Positions 1 through 7,831 of a stretch of 64,000 nucleotides of DNA are shown one piece after another. Location of the stretch: positions 1 through 64,000 of the forward strand of contig NZ_BJCF01000010.1 in assembly GCF_005402965.1 (NCBI RefSeq), given 5' to 3'. Under the pieces are notes generated by a model, which saw only the letters and a list, made by a program, of their open reading frames with translations, had not been told where the DNA came from and searched no databases. This stretch comes from Dolichospermum planctonicum (GTDB taxonomy: Bacteria > Cyanobacteriota > Cyanobacteriia > Cyanobacteriales > Nostocaceae). How positions within the stretch are numbered: the first letter of the stretch is position 1; each line of letters begins with the position of its first letter. Both the position numbers and the translations under genes were made by a program.

Positions 1-494
1 TTATTGTCAGAATCAGGATATCCAGGATTTAAGGATTTACAGGATGTAAACTAATACAAATAGTTTTGAGAAGGATAATATCCCGAATTTCTTTTTTATT
101 CTGTCAATAAATTATAATTGTCTGAATGAGATATTGGGTGGGTTGACGTTAGGAAAACCAAGATTTTCAAGCGTTTGTTGGGTTGCGCTGTTGCTTAACC
201 CAACCTAGGAAAACTATTATGGATGATCTTGTTGATTTAACCAAGTTATTAAATCAGTATCTGCAATTTTAGCAAGATTATTGTCAGAATCAGGATATCC
301 AGGATTTAAGGATTTACAGGATGTAAACTAATACAAATAGTTTTGAGAAGGATAATATCCCGAATTTCTTTTTTATTCTGTCAATAAATTATAATTGTCT
401 GAATCAGATATTGGGTGGGTTGACGTTAGGAAAACCAAGATTTTTAAGCATTTGTTGGGTTGCGCTGTCGCTTAACCCAAGCTACGAAAACTAA
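1..494. repeat. Direct duplication of a ~217-bp intergenic unit
   Basis: Copy 1 (1-217) and copy 2 (278-494) are nearly identical, differing at only a few positions. Each has an imperfect 'ggatatccaggatttaagg' segment and ends in the palindromic 'tgttgggttgcgct...cttaaccca' motif common between cyanobacterial genes. The 60-bp spacer (218-277) read on the minus strand continues an open frame ending in ITWLNQQDHP and a stop, so it may be the tail of an eroded gene. No intact gene is seen in 1-530. Confidence 0.85.
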
Positions 495-530
495 TTAATA
501 TCAGAAGTTGGGGACATGGATAAAGTGATA

Positions 531-3500
531 TTATTGAGAACTTTCGATAATTTGAATTTCCTCTGCTGTTAAATTATATAGTTGATAAACCATTTGATCA
601 ATTTCTGTTTCTAATGCGGTTGTATCTGCATTGGGATCTGATTTTTTAGCGTTGAGAATTTGATCAACTAATTTTTCTAAATCTAATTTGTTATTAGAAA
701 TCTTTATTGGTAAAGAAGAAAGTTCATAAATCCTAATCTCTGGGAAAGTTACATCTTGTCTATTATATTTCTTCTTAAAATAAAATGCAATTAGTTGAGA
801 ATTTAGAATCCCTAAAATATACTTTGTAAGCGACTGATTGTAAGGTTTGACTATTTGCAATAATTGACTGGTTACAAAATTATCATTAGTGTAACAAGAA
901 ATAAGTTTTTTACCAACAATACGTCTCACTAATATTCTTTCTCCTTCAAAAAGAGAAATATCTCTGGGAGCAGCAAGGTTTGAACCATATTTAAGCCACC
1001 TATTTTGCCAAGAAATCGAATATGTATTAACATCTTTTCCTTCCAAATATGGTCTATAGGTATCATCTATCTGGGAATTAGCTTCAAATATTTTATTTTG
1101 TGCATCTTCTTTTTTTTGCTTGGGATTTCCTTTTCCTGTTTCGTAAATTTGTATACCCTTTTTTATTACAGCTAAATTTTCTAATAACTGACTGCCATTT
1201 TCTATTTTAGTTCTTAAAAAAACATCCTTTTCTGTAATATCAATATTAATAATTTGTAAATCATCTTGTTTCCAAAGAGATTGATTAACTATACACTTAC
1301 TCATAAGCTGGTAATTATTCTCTAAACTAGGAATTAAAATCTCTGTTTGAGTAGTAGAGTTAATTTTTTTCTGAATTAGTGTAATTATTGGTAAAACTGT
1401 AGCATCTTCAAAAACTTTTGTTTTAGAATAATCAGCTATTTTTATGATATTTAATTTAAGGATTATATTTCTAATTAAGAGGTTTTTCTGATTATTTAAC
1501 CATGTATTTGGAGTTATATAGCAAATCAAATCCTTTGATAAAATAGTAGCTAATTCCCAAAATAAAACATAAGCATCAAATTGATATTCCGCACCTTTAT
1601 AAGTATTCACATAATAATTAAATTCAGATTTTTCTAATTTCCATTCTCTTCCTCCGATATAAGGGGGATTACCAATAACCACATCAAAACCGATAAAAAT
1701 ACCGTCATCATTTAATACTTCAGGAAACTCAAAACGCCATTCCAAAGCATTTTCATAGATTTTACCATTTTCTATATCCTCAATCTCAACCCGTAACTTA
1801 TCAATCTCATTATTTAACTTAGCAATTTTTTTCTCCCGCTTAGTTTTCTCAGCTTTAGTTTCTGGAATCAGAAAAATTTGATTTTCCAAATTCTCAACCT
1901 CACCCTCTAACTTTCTTAACTTAGTTTTATTAGGATCAATTCCCTGTAAAGTAGTCTTAAAATTACCCTTAATTTCCTGAATTAATCTCTCCATTTTCCG
2001 CTTCTGCTCCTTATTTTCAGCATTGCGGTAAGTTTTGACAGCATTTTTATAATCTTCTATAGTGTATTTCTGCTTACTTAAAGCAACTTGCAAATTACCA
2101 TCTAAGGAAAACCGACTAATTAAAGAATTACCACATTTGATATTAATATCAATATTCGGTAAAGTCTCCAATTCTCTCATATTCCCCTCTCCTCCCAGGA
2201 GAGGGGTTAGGGGAGAGGTCTTATAATAAGCATTTTTCAAAAGTTCAATCCATAAACGCAACCGACAGATTTTTACAGAGTTGGGGTTAATATCCACACC
2301 AAATAAACAATTTTCAATAATCGTTTGTTTCTCATAAAATAGAGTTTCTTGTACTCGTTGACTTTCCTGATTTTTCGGGTTATACTCAAATAATAAACCA
2401 TCTTCATCAGTGACAATTAACTCATCATTAGCAACCTCAAAACTATATTCCTTTAATCTCTTACCTTGTCTATCCAGTAAAATTTTTAACTCACTTTTAA
2501 TCGCAATAATTTCATTTAAAGCAGAAACTAAAAAATGTCCTGAACCCACAGCAGGATCACATATTTTCAAACTGTTAATAAGATCATTAGCTGCTTTTTT
2601 ATCCTCGATTTGATCATATAAATCATCAATAGTTTTACAATTCCAACCTTTAAGATCATTAAACTTTTGGATAACCGCTCTTCTAATGGTTTCCCGACAC
2701 ATATACATAGTAATAAAACCGGGGGTAAAGAAAGAACCATCTTTATAACCATTAATTTTCTCAAAAATTAAACCCAATACAGAAGCATTAATTAACCTTT
2801 TATTTTCTTCCTGAATTTCTTCCCCAATGTCACTACTAAAATTGTAAGCATTGAGAAAAGCAAACAGATATTCTAAGGTATTAATTTCTCCGGTCAGTTT
2901 TTTACCATTATTGTCTTTTAAGATCGTACCAGGGAAAATGGGCAATTTTTCATTTCTCAAATTGCTAATACAAATAGTTTCTTGTTCAATGTCTGTCGGT
3001 TCAAACAAAGAACTATTCAAATAAGGAACATGAGCAAATCTTTCTTGTAATTTTTGTTGTAAATTCTGACTTCTTTCCTGTGGTTTACGCGCTAAAACAC
3101 TAAAAAATAGACTATTGAGATCATCATAATTTGCAACTTTTTGTAAATTCAAGAATCCCCAAGACAGGTCATTTTTATGATATCTAATTAATTGAGCTTC
3201 TAATAATTTTAAAAACAGGATTCTATTCATCCAAGTAATTGCTAATTCTAAACCTAGATTAAAAAGTTGTTGTTGATATGTTTCTCCAAATAGTTCGGGT
3301 TTTTCTAAACGAGAAATTTTATCTAAACTATCAATTTGGGAAATAGCATTTTCTATCAAAGAACCAATATTTCTATCATGTTGTTTTTTGCGTTGAATCA
3401 GCTTTTTACCACCTTCCTTAGTTTCTACCAAACCGATAATATGTAATAATTCACTGTAAAAACCTTTATCAAGAGTATTACTATCATTAGTAAAAGGTAA

Positions 3501-4211
3501 TTTTAATAAATGTTCTGGAGAAAATAGTTTAAATAGGGAAATTAACTTATGTTCATCTGGATGTTTACCAGGGTTTAAATATTCCTGATATTCTCGAATA
3601 TCAAAATGGGTAAAGGTAATTTTATCGGTAATTTCAGTAATCGCAGGTTGAGCAATTTCTTTATAGAAAAATTCAGTTTTTTTGCTGGTTAATCTCCCTG
3701 CTTCAAAATCAGTAAATTGTTTAACTAGAGATTTATTACCAATAAATAAGTTTTCAAAGGTCTGAGCATCGAAAATAAACCATTCGTAAATATTAGTAGC
3801 GATTAAATATTTAATTTCTAAATTTTTCCCTGTTAAACGTTCTCGCAAGAAATACAAAACTAATTCCTGAAATGCTTTAGTATTGAGATGATCAACCTTC
3901 AACATTTCACTTTTATTATTTGGCTTTTTAAATTCTAAAATCACCCCTACACTAGTTTTAGCATCTTTACCATTATAAATAACTAGATCATTGCGTCCCT
4001 TAGTATTAATGAAATGATTTGCACTATAAAAAGTATTCTTGAAAAAATCCACAATCAGATTTTTATGAAATTCTTCAGATTCCGATTCATTAATTTTATT
4101 AATTAGATTTTGCAGATGATTTTTAAAATTTTCAACATCATTTCTAAAGGGGTTAATTTTCAGAAATGCTTTATTTAATGCTGCTCTAGGTTGTAATTTT
4201 TGTAAGTTCAT
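531..4211 (-). CDS. Type IIG-like restriction-modification protein (Eco57I-class N6-adenine methyltransferase fused to a nuclease-like domain)
   Basis: A single 1226-residue protein that probably both methylates and cuts DNA. The N-terminus carries a PD-(D/E)XK-like pattern (D75, then E93-F-K95 in ILEFKK). The methyltransferase has motif I DPAVGSGHF near residue 552 and the adenine-specific catalytic NPPY near residue 847. Residues about 750-820 are charged and look coiled-coil. The last ~250 residues resemble a TaqI-like target-recognition domain. No separate specificity or restriction gene is adjacent, as expected for type IIG. Oddities: a 13-residue TSPLTPLLGGEGN insert near residues 663-676 is encoded by a palindromic repeat, and I found no HIP1 octamer in 3.7 kb. 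Recognition sequence and activity cannot be read from the sequence. Confidence 0.85.
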   Translation of the reverse strand: MNLQKLQPRAALNKAFLKINPFRNDVENFKNHLQNLINKINESESEEFHKNLIVDFFKNTFYSANHFINTKGRNDLVIYNGKDAKTSVGVILEFKKPNNKSEMLKVDHLNTKAFQELVLYFLRERLTGKNLEIKYLIATNIYEWFIFDAQTFENLFIGNKSLVKQFTDFEAGRLTSKKTEFFYKEIAQPAITEITDKITFTHFDIREYQEYLNPGKHPDEHKLISLFKLFSPEHLLKLPFTNDSNTLDKGFYSELLHIIGLVETKEGGKKLIQRKKQHDRNIGSLIENAISQIDSLDKISRLEKPELFGETYQQQLFNLGLELAITWMNRILFLKLLEAQLIRYHKNDLSWGFLNLQKVANYDDLNSLFFSVLARKPQERSQNLQQKLQERFAHVPYLNSSLFEPTDIEQETICISNLRNEKLPIFPGTILKDNNGKKLTGEINTLEYLFAFLNAYNFSSDIGEEIQEENKRLINASVLGLIFEKINGYKDGSFFTPGFITMYMCRETIRRAVIQKFNDLKGWNCKTIDDLYDQIEDKKAANDLINSLKICDPAVGSGHFLVSALNEIIAIKSELKILLDRQGKRLKEYSFEVANDELIVTDEDGLLFEYNPKNQESQRVQETLFYEKQTIIENCLFGVDINPNSVKICRLRLWIELLKNAYYKTSPLTPLLGGEGNMRELETLPNIDINIKCGNSLISRFSLDGNLQVALSKQKYTIEDYKNAVKTYRNAENKEQKRKMERLIQEIKGNFKTTLQGIDPNKTKLRKLEGEVENLENQIFLIPETKAEKTKREKKIAKLNNEIDKLRVEIEDIENGKIYENALEWRFEFPEVLNDDGIFIGFDVVIGNPPYIGGREWKLEKSEFNYYVNTYKGAEYQFDAYVLFWELATILSKDLICYITPNTWLNNQKNLLIRNIILKLNIIKIADYSKTKVFEDATVLPIITLIQKKINSTTQTEILIPSLENNYQLMSKCIVNQSLWKQDDLQIINIDITEKDVFLRTKIENGSQLLENLAVIKKGIQIYETGKGNPKQKKEDAQNKIFEANSQIDDTYRPYLEGKDVNTYSISWQNRWLKYGSNLAAPRDISLFEGERILVRRIVGKKLISCYTNDNFVTSQLLQIVKPYNQSLTKYILGILNSQLIAFYFKKKYNRQDVTFPEIRIYELSSLPIKISNNKLDLEKLVDQILNAKKSDPNADTTALETEIDQMVYQLYNLTAEEIQIIESSQ
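2184..2221. repeat. Palindromic repeat inserted in frame inside the type IIG gene
   Basis: A G/C-rich unit with the self-complementary core 'cccctctcctcccaggagag' sits in an otherwise AT-rich gene. Translated on the minus strand it gives TSPLTPLLGGEG between AYYK and NMRELETLPNIDI. From memory, related methyltransferases run almost directly from one flank to the other. A related G-rich unit lies between genes at about 5220-5257. Confidence 0.75.
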
Positions 4212-4385
4212 TTTTTCACACTTTGATATTTATTACGGTTGGTTAATTTCTATTATCTCATAAAACATTCTGTAAATCCCTAAGTCCTGTACTTCGACTA
4301 GCTCAGTACAAGTCGCTCAGTAACCGGACACCCTGGGCTTGTGTCATGCTACGCTATCAGATAAATTATTATATAATTATTATAT

Positions 4386-4501
4386 TAAGTAGGTGAACGG
4401 AAAAAAACCGACATAAGTAACGAAAAGTAAAGTTGCCGAAAACCTCTTCCCTGTTCCCTGTTCCCTGTTCCCTTGTCATAACGACAATTTTTAACGCCAA
4501 C
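4386..4501 (-). mobile_element. MITE-like element, family 1, copy A
   Basis: On the minus strand it starts near 'ttggcgttaaaaattgtcgt', has an internal run of 'gggaaca'-type units, and ends with 'tttttttccgttcacctact'. The ends match the copies at 38054, 46804 and 63588. The six terminal bases on the high-coordinate side are missing, exactly where Uma2-like coding sequence begins. The intact inverted ends seen in copy B are TAAGTAGGT / A(C/T)CTACTTA. It has no coding capacity of its own. Confidence 0.75.
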
Positions 4502-4614
4502 TGTAATAAATGGAATTGATCAGGCAAACCTTTCTCCTCTGGATCTTCACTTTTGAGATCATACATCGTTGGTAACACTTCTTGGGGTGAAGGAGGTGGA
4601 TCTGTTTGATACAT
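4502..4614 (-). pseudogene. 5' fragment of a Uma2-family (DUF820) endonuclease gene, truncated by a MITE
   Basis: The first ~37 codons read MYQTDPPPSPQEVLPTMYDL and continue to GLPDQFHLLQ, the characteristic start of a cyanobacterial Uma2 (PD-(D/E)XK superfamily) protein normally about 190-240 residues long. After FHLLQ the frame enters MITE sequence and stops at 4369, giving an 81-residue chimera. The catalytic region is absent. Between the element and the type IIG gene (4212-4385) there is only a common 'gtacttcgactagctcagta' intergenic repeat, so the rest of the gene is lost. Confidence 0.7.
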
Positions 4615-4867
4615 AGTAGTATTCCTGGAAAATATACTTTATTGTGTGTTCACAGTGTCTTAAAACCCACGCAGATGGATTTTCTCTGTGTGCAAGATGA
4701 GTCACTTATGCTAATAAATCATAACTTATCTTTTCCCAATCGCAGACCAGGACATTTTTGTAAAAAACTGGCCGCTTTTTGATCAATATCTGCATTATTA
4801 ATTTGTAGCTGTGTATTATTATTTGTGTATTATTATTTATGATGTACAATTTAGAGGAATGAATAAT
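4615..4867. other. Intergenic, no gene seen
   Basis: AT-rich spacer with no convincing ORF and no recognisable RNA gene. It holds the upstream regions of the broken Uma2 gene (minus strand) and of the small membrane ORF at 4868 (plus strand). Confidence 0.5.
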
Positions 4868-4978
4868 ATGACCATAGATAACAATACTTTAGATTTAGTC
4901 ACCGGAGGATTAGCAATCATGATTTTAGTAGGAGGAATGTTGATGATGTTTACTACCATTTTCACTACCAAGAAATAA
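4868..4978 (+). CDS. Small single-pass membrane protein, 36 residues, unrecognised
   Basis: The ORF begins MTIDNNTLDLVTGG, has one hydrophobic segment (about residues 14-31, LAIMILVGGMLMMFTTIF) and ends TTKK. A good ribosome binding site (AGAGGA, 4853-4858) lies 9 bases before the ATG. An in-frame ATG at 4859 is too close to that site. Size and shape resemble the small subunits of photosystem, cytochrome b6f or NDH complexes, but I do not recognise it as any of them. Coding status rests on the binding site, the helix and the charged C-terminus. Confidence 0.5.
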   Translation: MTIDNNTLDLVTGGLAIMILVGGMLMMFTTIFTTKK

Positions 4979-5186
4979 TTAATTACTTCACCGACAAAAA
5001 CTGAGTGATAAATAGTATCAGCAAACCTAATTTTTTTAAAAGAATGGGGAATTTGGATGATAAGCTTTAAAAAACTCAGTTAAGCAAATTAATTATAAAT
5101 TAAATCTAATAAAGTGTAAATACAATAATTAAAATACTTTTGAACACGCAACTATATATACATTTATAGTAGAGGTCAGAAACATA

Positions 5187-5295
5187 CAGCCGTTTCCGCT
5201 CTTATGAGGTACATCTTAAGCCCCCTTATCGCTTGCGGGGAGGGTTTGGGGGTGGGGTTCTTGTACCTCATAACATTGAGAAGTGCTGTATGTTA
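5187..5295. repeat. Palindromic intergenic element (~110 bp)
   Basis: The outer arms 'aacatacagc' and 'gctgtatgtta' are inverted copies, and inner arms 'atgaggtaca' / 'tgtacctcat' pair as well, enclosing a G-rich loop. It resembles a small non-coding mobile or structural repeat. The rest of 4979-5427 shows nothing further except the ribosome binding site of ycf65. Confidence 0.65.
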
Positions 5296-5427
5296 TGGAG
5301 GGAAAACAAGAAAATAACTAAAAAAATCAGATTTTACCAATATTTATTGGTCAATTAGTCAAAGATTGAGTTAGAATAAGGGGTCGCAAACCCAAGCAAA
5401 AAACCCGGATATTCCCCGGAGGTGTAA

Positions 5428-5727
5428 TTGACCAAGTTCATTTTAAAAATTCTCTGGTTAGACGAAAACGTCGCCCTTGCAGTTGACCAAGTGGTTGGTA
5501 AAGGTTCTAGTCCCCTAACCAAATACTTTTTCTGGCCCAGAAATGATGCCTGGGAAGAACTAAAAAAAGAGTTAGAATCCAAACATTGGATTACAGATGT
5601 TGACCGCGTGGAGTTGCTCAATAAAGCCACAGAAGTAATTAACTACTGGCAAGAAGAAGGCAGAAAACGCCCAATGGCAGAAGCGCAATTAAAATTTCCA
5701 GAAGTTGCCTTCACTGGTAGCGCCTGA
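5428..5727 (+). CDS. ycf65: 30S ribosomal protein PSRP-3 / Ycf65
   Basis: 99 residues with the family hallmarks [24 protein letters not shown] and [19 protein letters not shown]-3/Ycf65 is a small-subunit ribosomal protein found in cyanobacteria and plastids. The start is TTG at 5428, chosen because GGAGGTG (5418-5424) sits about five bases upstream and the protein begins directly with the conserved [10 protein letters not shown]; no suitable ATG precedes it. It stands alone and is followed by an inverted repeat at 5743-5781. Confidence 0.92.
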   Translation: MTKFILKILWLDENVALAVDQVVGKGSSPLTKYFFWPRNDAWEELKKELESKHWITDVDRVELLNKATEVINYWQEEGRKRPMAEAQLKFPEVAFTGSA

Positions 5728-5742
5728 TTATTTTCAACTGAT

Positions 5743-5781
5743 AATTGATAATTGACGATAATTAATTATTGTCAATTATCA
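5743..5781. terminator. Inverted repeat between convergent ycf65 and the WD40 gene
   Basis: The arms 'tgataattgacgataat' and 'attattgtcaattatca' are complementary apart from one position and nearly touch. The hairpin is AT-rich with no clean U run, so a shared terminator is likely but not certain. Confidence 0.4.
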
Positions 5782-7494
5782 TCTACGCCATAATTTGATT
5801 GTATTGTCTTTACTACCACTGACAATTAATTCTGTATCATCGCTAATAGCAAGGCTAGATACTGAGTCTGTATGACCTACAAGGCTGGTAATTTCTGATT
5901 TTGTGCTGATTTGCCAAATTTTCACTGTTTTATCCCAACTGCCACTAATTAGCTTTTCCCCATCTGTACTAAAGGCTACAGCTACTACTGACCAGGAATG
6001 ACCGGAAAGTGTGTTAATTACTTCACCAGTGTTAACATCCCATAATTTAATTGTATTATCACCGCTACCAGTTGCCAATAAATTCTGATTGGTGGGACTA
6101 AATGCAACTGTCAAAACTGCCCAAGTATGACCTAAAAGAGTTGTTAATAAGTTATATTTTCCGTTTTGTAGTTGCCAAATACGAACTGTTTTGTCATGAC
6201 TAGCACTAGCTAAAAGTTCCCTTTGAGGACTAAAAGCAACAGCATTTACTTGTAATTTATGTCCAGTTAAAGTGTGAAGTTCTAAACCTGTATTTATATC
6301 CCATATTTTAATGGTTTTATCCCAACTTCCACTGGCTAAAAGCCCATGGGGATGAAATGCTAGAGACTTGACAGCGTGGGAATGTCCACTTAAGGTCTGA
6401 ATTGTTGTTAATGTTTTTGTATCCCATAATTTGATAGTTTTATCATCACTAGCAGTGGCTAAAATTGTCCCATTGGGATTAAATTTAACTGCTGTTATGG
6501 CTTGGGTATGTCCTTTGGAGTTAGCTATTAATTGTTGAGTTTTTAAATCCCATAATTTAATACTTTTATCATCATCACCACTTGCTAAAATTTGACTATC
6601 AGGGCTTAATGCTATGGTATTAATAGGACTATGAATTTGATTTGTGATTGTATGATAAAGTTGCCAATCATTCTGGGAAATATGAGATGATAAACGTAAA
6701 TCATTAGCTTTAATTCCCAAGTTGTAAATAAGTTCATTTGCTGATTTCCAGCGTTCTTGTAAATTGTGTTTTACCAGTTTATCCAGGGTTTGCGCTAAAT
6801 GTTCACTAATTTGATTAGTTAAATAATCCCGCCATATCCAGCTATGATGAGTTATATTAAATAATTCAAATGGTGGTATGTGAGTTAGTAAATAAATACA
6901 AGTTACACCTAAACTATATAAGTCACTTGCGAAAACGGCTTTACCTTGTATTTGTTCTGGAGAAATATATTCTGGACTCCCAACTATATCATCTTTTGAT
7001 TGATTTCTATGGACAAATTTAACGACTGTAAAATCCGTTAAAAATAGATTTTCTAATAAATTTTGATTTTGGTTAACAGTCGGCCAAATAATATTGTCTG
7101 GGTTAATATTGCGGTGAATAATTTGATGATTATGAATAAAACTGAGAACGGGTAATAAACTTTTTAAAACTTGCCAAATTTGATTTTCATCAAAAATACC
7201 TTGCTTTTCTAACACAGTAGCTAAATTATCACCTTCGATAAATTCCTGAATTAAATAATCATATTTATCTTCTGTAAAATGGGTGATTAATTTGGGAATT
7301 TGAGGATGTTTACTTAATTCTGTTAATTGCTGTGCTTGATATTCAAAATCTTCAACTGTTTGCCCTGGAGACGACAATTTTTGAAGAATACAAGCAAGGG
7401 GAGGAAATTGATTTTCATCTACTGCAAGAAATGTTTGATAAAATTCCCCTTTAGCAATCTGTTTGAGCAAACGATAACGGTTTTTAATTAACAT
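5779..7494 (-). CDS. Kinase-like protein with seven C-terminal WD40 repeats; catalytic motifs degenerate
   Basis: The N-terminal ~270 residues follow the cyanobacterial Hanks-type kinase fold, ending with SPEYISPEQIQGKAVFASDL. Key residues are altered: the HRD loop reads HRNINPDN (Asp to Asn), DFG reads DFT, the glycine-rich loop is IAKGEFYQTF, and the usual ATP-lysine region reads ACILQKL. Seven WD40 blades follow, each ending in a form of D(K/N)(T/S)(I/V)(K/R)(L/I)W. I infer a pseudokinase scaffold on a beta-propeller. The start was set at MLIKNRYRLLK (7494), the usual place for this family; the frame stays open to 7548. It is convergent with ycf65. Confidence 0.88.
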   Translation of the reverse strand: MLIKNRYRLLKQIAKGEFYQTFLAVDENQFPPLACILQKLSSPGQTVEDFEYQAQQLTELSKHPQIPKLITHFTEDKYDYLIQEFIEGDNLATVLEKQGIFDENQIWQVLKSLLPVLSFIHNHQIIHRNINPDNIIWPTVNQNQNLLENLFLTDFTVVKFVHRNQSKDDIVGSPEYISPEQIQGKAVFASDLYSLGVTCIYLLTHIPPFELFNITHHSWIWRDYLTNQISEHLAQTLDKLVKHNLQERWKSANELIYNLGIKANDLRLSSHISQNDWQLYHTITNQIHSPINTIALSPDSQILASGDDDKSIKLWDLKTQQLIANSKGHTQAITAVKFNPNGTILATASDDKTIKLWDTKTLTTIQTLSGHSHAVKSLAFHPHGLLASGSWDKTIKIWDINTGLELHTLTGHKLQVNAVAFSPQRELLASASHDKTVRIWQLQNGKYNLLTTLLGHTWAVLTVAFSPTNQNLLATGSGDNTIKLWDVNTGEVINTLSGHSWSVVAVAFSTDGEKLISGSWDKTVKIWQISTKSEITSLVGHTDSVSSLAISDDTELIVSGSKDNTIKLWRR

Positions 7495-7550
7495 CATAAA
7501 TCGCAGAATTATAGCAAAGCAAAAAGCAAGAGGCAACAGAAAGCACATTG

Positions 7551-7616
7551 GTAGGGAGCGTCAGATATCAACAATCTGTTTATTTGCAAGATTTATGCAG
7601 TAGTAAAGCACCCTAC
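7551..7616. repeat. 66-bp palindrome-ended repeat, copy 1
   Basis: The arms 'gtagggagcg' and 'gcaccctac' form an inverted repeat around 'tcagatatcaacaatctgtt'. The same 66 bases, with four differences, occur at 49761-49826. It is non-coding and lies upstream of the WD40 gene. Confidence 0.75.
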
Positions 7617-7645
7617 AACTTACAAAATTTCTAGAAGGGTTCATC

Positions 7646-7792
7646 GTTCCCTGTTAAGAGTCCCCTGTTCCCTGTCCCCTGTCCCCTGTTAAGAGTCCCC
7701 TGTTAAGAGTCCCCTGTTCCCTGTTAAGAGTCCCCTGTCCCCTGTCCCCTGTCCCCTGTCCCCTGTTAAGAGTCCCCTGTTCCCTGTTCCCT
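7646..7792. repeat. Short tandem repeat array (cccctgt / ttaagagt units)
   Basis: About 147 bases of heptamer-based repeats ('cccctgt', 'tccctgt', 'taagagt') in mixed order. Such STRR arrays are characteristic of heterocystous cyanobacteria. An ORF across it (7654-7863) is an artefact of the repeat. Confidence 0.85.
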
Positions 7793-7831
7793 AAAACTAA
7801 AAAACTTTGTACCTTACGAGCATGGGAAATG

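Noticed and set aside
2410-2764. Short ORFs on either strand inside the type IIG gene
   Set aside because: They are shadows of the methyltransferase frame with no independent features.
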